DNA of 64,000 bases from Clostridium pasteurianum (GCF_001705235.1 NZ_MCGV01000001.1:3228181-3292180), one strand, 5' to 3'. Counted from the stretch's first letter, positions 1 through 9,206 are shown. A program made the numbers and translations. Notes: generated by a model not told the origin, from the sequence alone.

Positions 1-1835
1 CTACTGAGTTTTATAAAGTGGCAGATAACTTTGCTAAAATGCTTAAAGAGGAAAAAGACTTTACTTTAGATGAGAAGACAAATTCTGCTATATTGACAGA
101 TGACGGAGTTGCAAAGGCAGAAAAATATTTCCACGTTGATAACTATGCTGATCCAGAGAACATGGAAATTCAGCATCATACTTCTCAAGCATTAAGAGCA
201 AATTATTTGATGAAGCGTGATAAAGATTATATGGTAAAAGGCGATGAAGTAATAATCGTAGATGAATTCACTGGAAGACTTATGGAAGGTAGAAGATACA
301 GTGATGGTCTTCACCAGGCAATAGAAGCAAAGGAAGGTGTTAAGGTTCAAAAAGAATCAAAGACACTTGCTACAATAACATTCCAGAACTATTTTAGAAT
401 GTATAATAAACTTTCAGGTATGACTGGTACCGCACTTACAGAGGAGTTAGAATTTAGAGAGATATATGGACTCGATGTAGTTGTAATTCCAACTCATAAA
501 CCAATAGCAAGAGTTGATGCACCAGATATTGTATATAAAACTGAAATGGGAAAATTTAAGGCCGTAGTTGAAGATATAGTTGAGACACATAAAAAAGGTC
601 AGCCAGTACTTGTTGGTACTGTAAGTATAGAAAAGTCAGAACTAGTTTCTTCTTTACTAAAGAAAAAGGGAGTAAAGCATCAAGTTTTAAATGCAAAGTA
701 TCATGAGCAGGAAGCCGAGATAATATCACATGCAGGCGAAAAAGGCATGGTAACTATAGCAACTAATATGGCGGGCCGTGGTACTGATATAAAACTTGGA
801 GAAGGAGTAGTAGAACTCGGAGGACTTAAGATAATAGGTACTCAGAGACATGAATCAAGGCGTATTGATAATCAGCTTAGAGGTCGTTCTGGTCGTCAGG
901 GAGATCCAGGATATTCAAGATTTTATGTATCATTAGAAGATGATCTTATGAGAATATTTGGATCTGATAAACTAAAGGGCATGGTAGAAAAGCTTGGTTT
1001 AAGTGATGACGATGCAATAGAAAGTAAAATGGTAAGTTCAGCTATAGAAAATGCGCAAAAGAAAGTTGAAGGTAACAACTTTGATATAAGAAAAACTCTT
1101 ATCCAGTATGATGATGTAATGAATAAGCAAAGAGAGATTATCTATAAACAGAGAAGTGAAGTTCTTGAGGGTGAAAACTTAAGAGATCAGATAGATTTAA
1201 TGGCTAAAGATTTGATTAATAATGCTGTAGCTTCACATATCAGTGGTATTGATGAAGAACTTGAAGGTGATATTACAAAAATTTTAGATTATCTTCAAGA
1301 TATATATCTTCCAAAGGGTGCAGTTACAGTTGAGGAACTTGCATCTATGTCTGATGAGGAAATGAAGGATAAACTTTATTCTATAGCTAAAGACATGTAT
1401 GATAAAAAAGAAGAACAATTTGGCAGCGAACAAATGAGAGAGCTTGAAAGGGTAATACTTTTAAGAGTTGTTGATACAAAGTGGATGGATCATATTGATA
1501 GTATGGAACATTTAAAACAGGGTATAGGACTTAGAGCATACAAACAGCAGGATCCTACACAGGCATATCAAATGGAAGGTAGCGAAATGTTCGAGGAAAT
1601 GGTAGAAGCTATAAAGGTTGAAACTGTTAAATACTTGTACCATGTTCAGGTTGAAAAAGCTCCTGAGAGAGAAAGAGTAGTAAATGTTGAACAAGTAAGT
1701 TACCAAGGTTCAGATGATGGAGCAGATACTAAGAAACAACCAGTAAGAAGAAAAACTAAAAAGATAGGAAGAAATGATCCATGTCCTTGTGGGTCAGGTA
1801 AGAAATATAAAGACTGTTGTGGAAGAAGAGCGTAA
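1..1835 (+). CDS. secA: SecA preprotein translocase ATPase, 3' part (5' end outside window)
   Basis: This is the C-terminal part of SecA, the cytosolic motor ATPase that drives unfolded preproteins through SecYEG. The reading frame is open from base 3, so the start lies before the window and about 610 residues are seen. Visible are the second helicase half with [13 protein letters not shown] and the arginine-rich [20 protein letters not shown] region, the helical scaffold and wing domains, and a C-terminal zinc-binding SEC-C tail ([14 protein letters not shown]) that contacts SecB or ribosomes in this family. It ends 104 bases before prfB, the common secA-prfB order in Firmicutes. The identification is secure from motifs and length. 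Confidence 0.97.
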   Translation, partial: TEFYKVADNFAKMLKEEKDFTLDEKTNSAILTDDGVAKAEKYFHVDNYADPENMEIQHHTSQALRANYLMKRDKDYMVKGDEVIIVDEFTGRLMEGRRYSDGLHQAIEAKEGVKVQKESKTLATITFQNYFRMYNKLSGMTGTALTEELEFREIYGLDVVVIPTHKPIARVDAPDIVYKTEMGKFKAVVEDIVETHKKGQPVLVGTVSIEKSELVSSLLKKKGVKHQVLNAKYHEQEAEIISHAGEKGMVTIATNMAGRGTDIKLGEGVVELGGLKIIGTQRHESRRIDNQLRGRSGRQGDPGYSRFYVSLEDDLMRIFGSDKLKGMVEKLGLSDDDAIESKMVSSAIENAQKKVEGNNFDIRKTLIQYDDVMNKQREIIYKQRSEVLEGENLRDQIDLMAKDLINNAVASHISGIDEELEGDITKILDYLQDIYLPKGAVTVEELASMSDEEMKDKLYSIAKDMYDKKEEQFGSEQMRELERVILLRVVDTKWMDHIDSMEHLKQGIGLRAYKQQDPTQAYQMEGSEMFEEMVEAIKVETVKYLYHVQVEKAPERERVVNVEQVSYQGSDDGADTKKQPVRRKTKKIGRNDPCPCGSGKKYKDCCGRRA

Positions 1836-1853
1836 GTTTTAATGAAATTAATT

Positions 1854-1905
1854 TATACCTGTTCTAAAATCTTGATAAAAGATTTTGGTGCAGGTATAGT
1901 TTTAT
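1854..1905 (+). terminator. Hairpin between secA and prfB
   Basis: Outer arms TATACCTG (1854-1861) and CAGGTATA (1891-1898) enclose an inner stem AAAATCTT/AAGATTTT, followed by GTTTTATAT. The U-tract is short, so it may be a partial terminator or an attenuator ahead of prfB. Confidence 0.6.
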
Positions 1906-1938
1906 ATATAAATTGTTTGAAATGAAAGGGTGATTTTA

Positions 1939-3049
1939 GTGCTAATAAAAGTTGAAGAAGCAGCTGCTTTAGTAAAAGAAATAGAAAATAGTACAAAAGA
2001 AATGAGGGCTTCTCTTTGACCTTGATAAAAGTAGAAGTAGAATAGATGAACTCGAAAGGGATATGGAAGAACCTGATTTTTGGAATGATATAAAAAGAGC
2101 ACAGGAAATAAGTATGGAAGTTAAATTTCTTAAGAGCAGAGCCGATAGATTTAAATCTATTGAGGGAAGACTTGAAGATAGTAAAGTACTTATAGAAATG
2201 TGCAGGGAAGAAGAAAATGAAGAAGAAGCAGATGAACTGTTAAATGAGGTTAAGGATTTAAATAATGAGATAGAAAAATTTAGAATAGAAATACTTCTTT
2301 CAGGAGAATATGATAGAAATAATGCTATTTTAACTCTCCATACAGGTGTTGGCGGAAATGATGCACAGGATTGGACACAAATGCTTTTGAGGATGTACAC
2401 TAGATGGGCAGAATCAAAAGGCTTTAAGGTTACTATAGTTGACATGCTTCCAGGTGATGAAGCTGGTATAAAGAGTGTTACACTAAATGTAGATGGAGAA
2501 TTTGCATATGGCTATTTAAAGGCAGAAAAGGGAATACACAGGCTTGTCAGAATATCTCCTTTCAACGCTAATGGAAAAAGGCAGACATCATTTGCATCAG
2601 TTGAAGTGCTTCCACAGTTAACTAAGAGTCAAGATATTGAAATAAGGCCAGAACAAATTAGAGTAGATACTTATCGTTCAAGTGGAGCAGGTGGTCAGCA
2701 TGTAAATAAGACTGAATCTGCAGTTAGAATAACCCATTTAGCAACAGGTATAGTAGTCCAATGTCAAAATGAAAGAAGTCAGCATTCAAATAAAGAAACT
2801 GCTATGAATATGTTAAAGTCAAAACTTGTTGAATTAAAAGAAAGAATGCATAAGGAAAAAATTGAAGATTTAGCAGGTGAGCTAAAAGATATGGGATGGG
2901 GAAATCAAATAAGGTCTTACGTATTTCAACCCTATACAATGGTTAAAGATCATAGAACGGCAGTAGAAACTTCAAATGTAAATGCTGTTATGGATGGTGA
3001 AATTGACGATTTTATAATTGGATATCTTAAAAAGGAGAGCAGCCTGTAA
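1939..3049 (+). CDS. prfB: Peptide chain release factor 2 (programmed +1 frameshift)
   Basis: RF2 recognises UGA and UAA stop codons and triggers peptidyl-tRNA hydrolysis. The start is GTG at 1939, eight bases after GAAAGGG. Twenty-six codons run to an in-frame TGA at 2017-2019. A +1 slip at CTT-TGA-C resumes at GAC (2018-2020) and continues to the stop at 3049, giving 369 residues, the normal RF2 length. Counted this way, the anticodon-mimic SPF is at 206-208 and the catalytic GGQ at 251-253, within one residue of their positions in E. coli RF2. Without the shift only a 26-residue peptide would be made. The first downstream ATG (2063) would remove the N-terminal region and is not the real start. 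Confidence 0.97.
2005..2020 (+). promoter_or_regulatory. RF2 autoregulatory frameshift site
   Basis: An internal Shine-Dalgarno-like AGGG (2005-2008) lies just upstream of the slippery CTT and the in-frame stop TGA followed by C (2014-2020). In RF2 genes, low RF2 lets the ribosome pause at UGA and slip +1, which restores RF2 synthesis. The spacing and the CTTTGAC heptamer match the known arrangement. Confidence 0.95.
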
Positions 3050-3074
3050 CCTAATGTTAATGGGCTACTCTTTT
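3036..3074 (+). terminator. Terminator overlapping the prfB stop
   Basis: Stem AGAGCAGCC (3036-3044) pairs with GGCTACTCT (3063-3071), with one mismatch, and is followed by TTT. The left arm lies inside the last prfB codons. Confidence 0.65.
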
Positions 3075-3128
3075 AAAATTTTATGAAAGTCATTTTAGAA
3101 AAGTACAATGTAGAGGAGATGCGTTATT

Positions 3129-4052
3129 TTGGGTATAAGAAAAAATCTCATAAAAAACGCAGTGGTCATTGTAAATAAAAAGAGGGGAGAACGACCAAAT
3201 GAACTAACTATGGAGAAAAAGGAAGTTTATGAATGTCCATTCTGCCCTGGAAATGAGCACAGGACCCCTGTAATTATTTATGATTCAAAAGCACCTTATA
3301 ATATAAGAATTTCAAAGAATAAATATCCCATAGTAAAAGAAAAAAATCAAGATAATGAAGGAATTTTTGGAGAACATTATGTGGTAATAGAAGGTGAAGA
3401 GCATGATGTTAATATGCATGAATTTACAAAAGAAAAAATGAAAGAAATTATAAAAGCCTATAAACATGTTGTACACAAGTTGTATGTGGATAAAGATATA
3501 AAATACGTTCAAATATTTAAAAATTGTGGAAAAGATGCAGGAGCTTCGATTAAACATCCACATTCTCAAGTTGTTGGTATTAATTTAGTTCCAAAAGATA
3601 TTGCAGATGAAATCCAAAGAGCGGAGGATTTTTATAAAACTAATAAAACGTGTATTTACTGTAATATCTTAAAAAGTGAGCTCAAAAATCGAAAGAGAAT
3701 TGTTTATGAGGGTAAGTATTTTACAGCATTTTGTCCAAATGAATCTTTATACCAGTATAAAATGACTATAATAAAAAATCATCATCAAAGTAATTTTGAG
3801 TTTGATGATGATGAAATGATGGATTTAGGTAATGTAATTTTAGTTAGTTTAAAAAAGTTGAATAATGTTAAGAAAAATTGCAGCTATAACTTATGTTTTC
3901 ATTTTATAAAAGATGACAATGTATTTTATCATTTTTATATTGATATAATACCAAGATTAAATCCATTAGGCGGATTTGAACTTGGCACAGGTATTATGAT
4001 AAACACAGTAGAACCCGAAGTAGCAGCTGAAACTCTTAGAAATGAAGGGTGA
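3129..4052 (+). CDS. galT: Galactose-1-phosphate uridylyltransferase-family protein
   Basis: A HIT-superfamily nucleotidyltransferase of 307 residues. GalT moves UMP between UDP-glucose and galactose-1-phosphate through a uridylyl-histidine intermediate in the Leloir pathway. The active-site signature HPHSQ is near residue 142, and two Cys pairs (CPFC near 36, CIYC near 175) look like the zinc sites of the family. The start is TTG at 3129, preceded by AGAGGAG. The protein is shorter than E. coli GalT (about 348) but similar to short clostridial and archaeal GalT-like proteins. No other Leloir gene is adjacent, so a related sugar-1-phosphate nucleotidyltransferase or ADP-glucose phosphorylase role is possible. 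Confidence 0.8.
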   Translation: MGIRKNLIKNAVVIVNKKRGERPNELTMEKKEVYECPFCPGNEHRTPVIIYDSKAPYNIRISKNKYPIVKEKNQDNEGIFGEHYVVIEGEEHDVNMHEFTKEKMKEIIKAYKHVVHKLYVDKDIKYVQIFKNCGKDAGASIKHPHSQVVGINLVPKDIADEIQRAEDFYKTNKTCIYCNILKSELKNRKRIVYEGKYFTAFCPNESLYQYKMTIIKNHHQSNFEFDDDEMMDLGNVILVSLKKLNNVKKNCSYNLCFHFIKDDNVFYHFYIDIIPRLNPLGGFELGTGIMINTVEPEVAAETLRNEG

Positions 4053-4240
4053 AGTAATAGAATTTTAGAACATTAAATAAAGCTCATAAGTCTTATCATA
4101 ATTGGGGTTTGGATCATAGACCCATTATCCTTCTGTATAAAATATAGGCTATCTTAATGTTTACGATTAATAACTCGCATAGGATAAGAGTGCTTTTATA
4201 TGTTTAAGAAGGATAATGAGTTAAAACTTAAGTTTGTGCA
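4034..4240 (+). repeat. Module B of the mosaic repeat family, copy a
   Basis: Directly after galT the sequence reads AAGTAATAG, GAACATTAAATAAAGCTC, then TCTTATCATAATTGGGG, a hairpin-forming GGATCATAGACCC and ATTATCCTTCTG, ending near TGTTTACGATTAATAAC (about 4170). Similar blocks occur at 9113, 11345, 26862 and 26973. A reversed-looking AAGAAGGATAATGAG lies near 4206. No open reading frame is seen. Confidence 0.75.
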
Positions 4241-4278
4241 TAATCTTATTCACAACATATTAATGATGATTAATACAT

Positions 4279-4338
4279 TACCCCATTTACTCCCAAAATT
4301 TCGTAGGTACGGAGGAATTTTTTCCTTGTTTTACTCCA
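4279..4338 (+). repeat. Module C of the mosaic repeat family
   Basis: The block contains ACTCCCAAAATTTCGTAGG, TACGGAGGAATTTTTTCC and TTGTTTTACTCC. Close relatives abut the hairpin repeats at 11131-11180, 47590-47645 and, reversed, 55955-56020. Short internal palindromes (AATTCC/GGAATT) are visible. Function is unknown. Confidence 0.7.
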
Positions 4339-4532
4339 AAAGCAAATTAACATTGATGAAGTAACGATTAAAAAAAACTCTAATAAATCTTGGATAAAAA
4401 ATCATAAAATACTTAGAGTTTTAAATTTGTTTGAACGTTAGTGAGTTATTGAAAACTCTTAGAATTTTATGATTTTTTATCTTAGATTTATAGAATTTTT
4501 TTTTACGTTACGAATCAATGTTAATTTGCTTT
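4339..4532. repeat. Long hairpin repeat, copy I (galT/M28 convergent junction)
   Basis: A 194-bp imperfect palindrome. The outer arms AAAGCAAATTAACATTGAT (4339-4357) and its perfect reverse complement (4514-4532) enclose inner arms built on AATAAATCTTGG, AAAAATCATAAAAT and CTTAGAGTTTT, with a loop around GTTTGAACGTTAGTGAG. The right outer arm contains the last codons and the TAA stop (4521-4523) of the minus-strand peptidase gene, so the left arm is an inverted copy of that gene's end. It probably acts as a bidirectional terminator. Confidence 0.85.
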
Positions 4533-5876
4533 ATTTTTCAAATTTACTACTATAATTATCATAAACGATGCAATAAATCCGCATAGGGAAAATATCATTA
4601 TTTGCCTATTATATAGTACAAGTGGGTTTAAGCCATAAGCTTTTCGCATTATTTCTTTTGAAGATACATCAAAACACCTATTTATAGAGTCTGCAGAGAT
4701 ATATTTATAAGTGTCAGATGGAGTGTGTATTCTTGAAGTATCATTATCACAGAAGGTAATAGCAGATACTTTATCTTTCCTAAATGGAGAATGATCACTG
4801 GCGTCTTCAAATAAGTAATTAAAATATATGTGATCTTTTTTACATATAGCTGCCGTATCTTCTATTAAAGGTGTTTTGGAAGAATCTTTTTTTGAGCCCA
4901 TAAGGCATAAGGGAGCAGACTTTGGTGATCCAACCATGTCAAAATTGAATACATCTGCATCTTTTAATTTTGGTAAGTATTTATCGACGAAAGCTGATGA
5001 ACCTTTAAGTCCAAATTCTTCGCCATTAAAAGCAGCAAATATTATATCTCTGTCAGGTGTTCCAAGGGATTTTAAAAATTTACTCATTTCAATTACAAAA
5101 CTTGTACCAGAAGCATTGTCGAGAGCACCTCCATATACAGTACCATTTAAATCAGTTCCCATATGATCAAAATGGGCTGATATTACTATAGGATTTTTAG
5201 AACTTTTACCTTTTATATATCCTACAATGTTTTTTAGATTAGTCGAATCGTTTGTATAAGGTATAAAGCAATCCACAATATAGCCGTTAATGAGATAATT
5301 TTTCAGCTCATTTAGTGTTTGCTTAGTTGTGATTATAAACATAGAATAAGGATTGTCACCGTCAAAGGAGCTTCTGAAAGATACATCATTATTCTCAGTT
5401 GCATAAAAAACATATGTGTTGTCTTTGCATTTGATTTTGAGGTAAGATGGTGCCACAGCAAATTTAAAATTTCTATACAAAATAGCATGGTTTTGTTTAA
5501 AACTGAGCATGTCTTCTTTAAAGTCTTTGCCATACAAATATTCTTTTACTAAGCTGTTATTACTGCTGTTTATTACTTTTAAGTAAGGTGTACCAGCTAC
5601 TTTTTTAGGATATGAGGTTTTAAACACCTGGTAATAATAATTACTATTAAATTTTTCTAGATTTTCACTTTTAAATTGTGATTCTATATATCGTGCAGTT
5701 TCCTCATTTTCAAGGGTTCCGCCCATTCTTCCCTTAAAATAACTGCTGGATAGAAGGGAGATATTCTTTTTTACAGCATTGTAATCAAATCTATGTATGT
5801 TCTTGTATTTGTAAAAGCTTATACCAAATAAAAGTGCAAATAGAATAAGGGGAATAAACAGAAGTTTTTTTTTCAT
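4521..5876 (-). CDS. Membrane-anchored M28-family metallopeptidase
   Basis: A predicted zinc aminopeptidase or carboxypeptidase-like exopeptidase of 451 residues. Residues about 4-23 form a hydrophobic N-terminal signal anchor, and a second hydrophobic segment near 425-445 would anchor the C-terminus, so the catalytic domain is likely outside the cell. Family motifs are clear: SAHFDHMG (first zinc His), GGALDNASG (bridging Asp), FAAFNGEEFGLKGS (catalytic Glu and zinc Glu), NFDMVG and the final His in RIHTPSDT. It is monocistronic and convergent with galT. Its stop codon lies inside the hairpin repeat. Substrate is unknown. Confidence 0.88.
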   Translation of the reverse strand: MKKKLLFIPLILFALLFGISFYKYKNIHRFDYNAVKKNISLLSSSYFKGRMGGTLENEETARYIESQFKSENLEKFNSNYYYQVFKTSYPKKVAGTPYLKVINSSNNSLVKEYLYGKDFKEDMLSFKQNHAILYRNFKFAVAPSYLKIKCKDNTYVFYATENNDVSFRSSFDGDNPYSMFIITTKQTLNELKNYLINGYIVDCFIPYTNDSTNLKNIVGYIKGKSSKNPIVISAHFDHMGTDLNGTVYGGALDNASGTSFVIEMSKFLKSLGTPDRDIIFAAFNGEEFGLKGSSAFVDKYLPKLKDADVFNFDMVGSPKSAPLCLMGSKKDSSKTPLIEDTAAICKKDHIYFNYLFEDASDHSPFRKDKVSAITFCDNDTSRIHTPSDTYKYISADSINRCFDVSSKEIMRKAYGLNPLVLYNRQIMIFSLCGFIASFMIIIVVNLKNKAN

Positions 5877-5980
5877 AAAGTCTCCAATCCATATATAACG
5901 TATTAAAATTTATGCGCTATACAAATAAACTTGTTTATTATAATTTGTATGTGCAATAAAAAAAGTATATTACTTAAAAG

Positions 5981-6010
5981 TTGAAATACTTAAAGTTTTT
6001 GTTTTATAAT
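5981..6010 (+). promoter_or_regulatory. Predicted sigma-A promoter of tex
   Basis: TTGAAA (5981-5986), an 18-base spacer and TATAAT (6005-6010). Transcription would begin near 6017, which argues against the ATG at 6019 and for the ATG at 6061 as the tex start. Confidence 0.75.
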
Positions 6011-6060
6011 ATTAAAGTATGAAAATTGTTAGACGTAACATTTTGGAGGTAAAATTATTT

Positions 6061-8217
6061 ATGAAAGATATAAGTACTAGATTAGCTGAGAAATTAAATA
6101 TAAAAGTTACTCAGGTGAAAAATGTAATAGAAATGCTTGATGAAGGTGCCACAGTTCCTTTTATAGCAAGATATAGAAAGGAAAGAACAGGTGGATTAGA
6201 TGATGTTACATTAAGAAATTTACATGAAGATCTTGTATATTTAAGAAATCTTGATGATAGAAAAGAAACGGTAATAAATTCAATTGATGAGCAAGAAAAG
6301 CTCACTCCTGAATTAAAAGATAAAATATTAAAAGCAGAAACAATGACAGAGGTTGAAGATTTATACAGACCATATAAGCCAAAGAAGAGGACGAGAGCAA
6401 CTATAGCACTTGGAAAAGGGCTAAAACCTCTTGCAGATGAAATTTTAAGTGGTAAGTTTAAAGGGGATATAGAAGAGTTTGCTGCAACCTTTATAAATGA
6501 AGAAAAAGGCGTTAAATCAGTAGAGGATGCACTTAAAGGTGCTGAGGATATTATAAGTGAAGTAATATCTGATAACGCAGAGTTCAGAAAATGGATAAGA
6601 AAATATACATACAAGAGTGGGATTATAGAAACTGAAGGAAGCAGCAAAGAACCTACTCCGTATGAAATGTATTATGATTTTAAAGAAGCTGTAGCTAAAA
6701 TACCAGGTCATAGAATACTTGCTATAAATAGAGGAGAAAAGGAAAAAATATTATCTGTAAAGATAACCTGTGATGAGGAAAAGATAATAAATTACCTTGT
6801 TTTAAACTGCTTGGTTGGAAATAAAGTAACGGATAAATATGTAGAGGAAAGTGTTAAGGATTCTTTTAAGAGATTAATATATCCATCAATTGAAAGAGAA
6901 ATAAGAGCAGAGCTTACCGAAAAAGGTGAGAATTCAGCTATTGAAATATTTAAAGCTAATTTAAAGGCTCTTTTGATGCAGCCACCTATAAAGGGAAATG
7001 CTGTACTTGGATATGATCCTGGATTTAGAACAGGATGTAAGATTGCAGTTCTAGATGAAACTGGTAAGCTTCTTGATACTGCTACAATTTATGCAACAGC
7101 GCCTCAAAACGATATAGAAGGTTCAATAAAGACATTAAAGGAATTGATATACAAGTATAATGTAGGAGTTATATCACTTGGTAACGGAACGGCAAGCAGA
7201 GAATCTGAAGAGGTTGTAGCAAGGCTTTTAAAAGAGGTAAAAGAGGAAAAAGGCATTGATGTTTATTATGTAATAGTTTCAGAGGCAGGAGCGTCTGTTT
7301 ACTCTGCTTCAGAGCTTGCAGCGAAGGAATATCCAGATATAAATGTTTCTTTAAGAGGTGCTATTTCTATAGGTAGAAGACTTCAAGATCCTTTAAGTGA
7401 ACTTGTAAAAATTGATCCTAAATCTATAGGGGTAGGTCAGTATCAGCATGATGTTGCACCTAAAAAACTTGATGAATCACTTAAAGGTATAGTTGAGGAC
7501 TGTGTTAATAATGTTGGTGTAGATTTAAATATAGCAACTCCGTCTCTTTTAGCATATGTATCTGGAATAAATGCAAATATTGCAAAAAACATAGTGGATT
7601 ATAGAGAAGAAAATGGAGCTTTTAAAAATAGAAAAGAGCTTTTAAAGGTAAAAAGGCTTGGACCAAAAGCTTTTGAGCAGTGTGCAGGATTTTTGAGAAT
7701 AATGGATGGAGATGAAGTACTTGATAATACCTCAGTTCACCCTGAATCTTATGAAAAAGCAAAGGAATTTTTAAAGAAGCTAGGATATGAAGAAGAAGAC
7801 GTAAAGCAGGGGAAACTGCAAAATATAGATTCCATGGTAAAACTTTTGGGAATTGAGAAGATAGCAGAGAGCCTTGATATTGGAGTGCCAACTCTTACAG
7901 ATATAATAAGTGCTATAAAGAAACCTGGTAGAGATCCTAGAGAAGAAATGCCAAAGCCAATATTAAAGACAGGTATTATGGATATAAAGCAGCTTAAGCC
8001 TGGCATGACTTTAAAAGGTACAGTCAGAAATGTTGCTGATTTTGGAGCCTTTGTGGATATAGGAGTGCATCAGGATGGTCTTGTTCATATAAGTCAGCTT
8101 TCAGATAGATTTGTAAGGCATCCACTTGATATAGTTAAAGTAGGAGACATAGTTGATGTTAGAGTTCTTGAGGTTGATGAAAAGAGAAATAGAATTTCAT
8201 TAACAATGAAGAAGTAG
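6061..8217 (+). CDS. tex: Tex-family RNA-binding transcription accessory protein
   Basis: A 718-residue Tex/YhgF-family protein. The family binds nucleic acid and affects transcription, with conserved helix-turn-helix, YqgF-like RNase H fold, helix-hairpin-helix and C-terminal S1 parts. Visible are PFIARYRKERTGGLDD near the N-terminus, GYDPGFRTGCKIAVLDETG in the YqgF-like part, INANIAKNIVDYREENGAF in the helix-hairpin-helix part and a final S1 domain (GTVRNVADFGAFVDIGVHQD). I chose the ATG at 6061 because GGAGGT (6044-6049) precedes it and the predicted transcription start falls near 6017; an in-frame ATG at 6019 is less likely. Length is normal for the family. Confidence 0.93.
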   Translation: MKDISTRLAEKLNIKVTQVKNVIEMLDEGATVPFIARYRKERTGGLDDVTLRNLHEDLVYLRNLDDRKETVINSIDEQEKLTPELKDKILKAETMTEVEDLYRPYKPKKRTRATIALGKGLKPLADEILSGKFKGDIEEFAATFINEEKGVKSVEDALKGAEDIISEVISDNAEFRKWIRKYTYKSGIIETEGSSKEPTPYEMYYDFKEAVAKIPGHRILAINRGEKEKILSVKITCDEEKIINYLVLNCLVGNKVTDKYVEESVKDSFKRLIYPSIEREIRAELTEKGENSAIEIFKANLKALLMQPPIKGNAVLGYDPGFRTGCKIAVLDETGKLLDTATIYATAPQNDIEGSIKTLKELIYKYNVGVISLGNGTASRESEEVVARLLKEVKEEKGIDVYYVIVSEAGASVYSASELAAKEYPDINVSLRGAISIGRRLQDPLSELVKIDPKSIGVGQYQHDVAPKKLDESLKGIVEDCVNNVGVDLNIATPSLLAYVSGINANIAKNIVDYREENGAFKNRKELLKVKRLGPKAFEQCAGFLRIMDGDEVLDNTSVHPESYEKAKEFLKKLGYEEEDVKQGKLQNIDSMVKLLGIEKIAESLDIGVPTLTDIISAIKKPGRDPREEMPKPILKTGIMDIKQLKPGMTLKGTVRNVADFGAFVDIGVHQDGLVHISQLSDRFVRHPLDIVKVGDIVDVRVLEVDEKRNRISLTMKK

Positions 8218-8228
8218 AAATTAAGAGC

Positions 8229-8257
8229 TTGTATTTATAAAGATTATGTTGTATAAT
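8229..8257 (+). promoter_or_regulatory. Predicted sigma-A promoter of the ribU transcript
   Basis: TTGTAT (8229-8234), a 17-base spacer and TATAAT (8252-8257), about 20 bases upstream of the FMN riboswitch. Confidence 0.8.
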
Positions 8258-8275
8258 ATAGAAAAATAAATTGTG

Positions 8276-8385
8276 ATCTTCAGGGCAGGGTGTAATTCCC
8301 TACCGGCGGTAAAGCCCGCGAGCCTTTTTAGGCATGATCCGGTTAGATTCCGGGGCCGACAGTAAAGTCTGGATGAAAGAAGATA
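8276..8385 (+). ncRNA. FMN riboswitch (RFN element)
   Basis: The conserved RFN blocks are present in order: ATCTTCAGGGCAGGGTG, the CCTACCGGCGGTAAAGCCCG helix, GATCCGGTTAGATTCCGG and the closing GATGAAAGAAGAT. FMN binding in this class favours terminator formation and shuts off riboflavin synthesis or uptake genes. It precedes the riboflavin transporter gene. Confidence 0.97.
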
Positions 8386-8407
8386 GAAGCATTACTTTGA
8401 TGTGTAT

Positions 8408-8438
8408 GCCCTGACGCGTGTTTGTGTCAGGGCTTTTT
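8408..8438 (+). terminator. Riboswitch expression-platform terminator
   Basis: GCCCTGAC (8408-8415) pairs with GTCAGGGC (8426-8433) and is followed by TTTTT. It lies between the aptamer and ribU and is the likely FMN-controlled terminator. Confidence 0.93.
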
Positions 8439-8476
8439 AATTTTAATGCTCTTGAAGATTAATAGGAGGGTATAAA

Positions 8477-9106
8477 ATGAAAAATTCAAAAATCAGTAAC
8501 TTAATCAAAATCTCACTTTTAGGAGTAATAGCATTTATACTAATGTTTGTTGAAGTTTCAATTCCCGTATTTCCATCATTTTTAAAAATGGACATAAGTG
8601 ATTTACCAGCACTTTTAGGAGCATTTGCACTAGGACCTGTAGCAGGAGTTATAATAGAACTTATAAAAAATATTTTACATCTTTTAAGGACTCAAACAGC
8701 AGGCATTGGAGAATTATCAAATTTTCTTGGTGGAGCAATTTTTGTTTTTGTTTCGGGAGCTATGTACAAGCATAAAAAAACAAAGAAAAATGCAGTGGTT
8801 TCTCTTTTATCTGGAATTATATTGATGTCAGTACTTGAAAGTTCCCTAAATTACTTTGTATTTTTGCCTTTATATGAAACACTTCTTCACTTCCCTATAA
8901 AGGAAATTGTAAAAATGGGTCATGCATTAAATTCTTCAATAAATAACTTAAATAGTTTCGTTGTATACTCAATTTTACCGTTTAATATACTTAAAGGAGT
9001 TTTGGTTTCAGTATTAACAATGGCAGTTTATAAAAGTCTTTCACCAGTACTTCATAGAGAAGCAGAAGGCGTAGTAAACAAAAAAGCCGAAAATGCAGTT
9101 AAATAA
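8477..9106 (+). CDS. ribU: Riboflavin ECF transporter S component RibU
   Basis: A 209-residue integral membrane protein with about six hydrophobic segments. RibU is the substrate-binding S component that works with a shared energising module (EcfA, EcfA', EcfT) to import riboflavin. KMDISDLPALLGAFALGP near residues 33-50 matches the ECF S-component pattern. The upstream FMN riboswitch makes the substrate assignment strong. No ECF ATPase genes are adjacent, as expected for a group II ECF transporter. The ATG at 8477 is preceded by AATAGGAGGG. Confidence 0.93.
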   Translation: MKNSKISNLIKISLLGVIAFILMFVEVSIPVFPSFLKMDISDLPALLGAFALGPVAGVIIELIKNILHLLRTQTAGIGELSNFLGGAIFVFVSGAMYKHKKTKKNAVVSLLSGIILMSVLESSLNYFVFLPLYETLLHFPIKEIVKMGHALNSSINNLNSFVVYSILPFNILKGVLVSVLTMAVYKSLSPVLHREAEGVVNKKAENAVK

Positions 9107-9112
9107 AGGCAA

Positions 9113-9200
9113 GTAACAGTGATTTGGAACATTAAAAAAATTCTATAAATCTTATCATAACCGGGGCTTGGGTCAAGGACCCATTATCCTCCTTGTTTTT
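9113..9200 (+). repeat. Module B of the mosaic repeat family, copy b
   Basis: After the ribU stop comes AAGTAACAGTGATTTGGAAC, ATTAAAAAAATTCTATAAAT, then CTTATCATAACCGGGGCTTG and the small hairpin GGGTC-AAG-GACCC followed by ATTATCC. The first part is the same end sequence used by the long hairpin repeats, so modules A and B share a terminus. Confidence 0.8.
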
Positions 9201-9206
9201 GCCGCT

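Noticed and set aside
4339-4532. Hairpin repeat as a conventional IS-derived MITE
   Set aside because: The termini are locus-specific rather than constant, no direct target-site duplication is visible, and the whole element is palindromic. A mobile origin is not excluded, but the usual MITE pattern does not fit.
6019-6060. ATG at 6019 as the tex start
   Set aside because: It lies at the predicted transcription start and has no ribosome binding site; GGAGGT serves the ATG at 6061.
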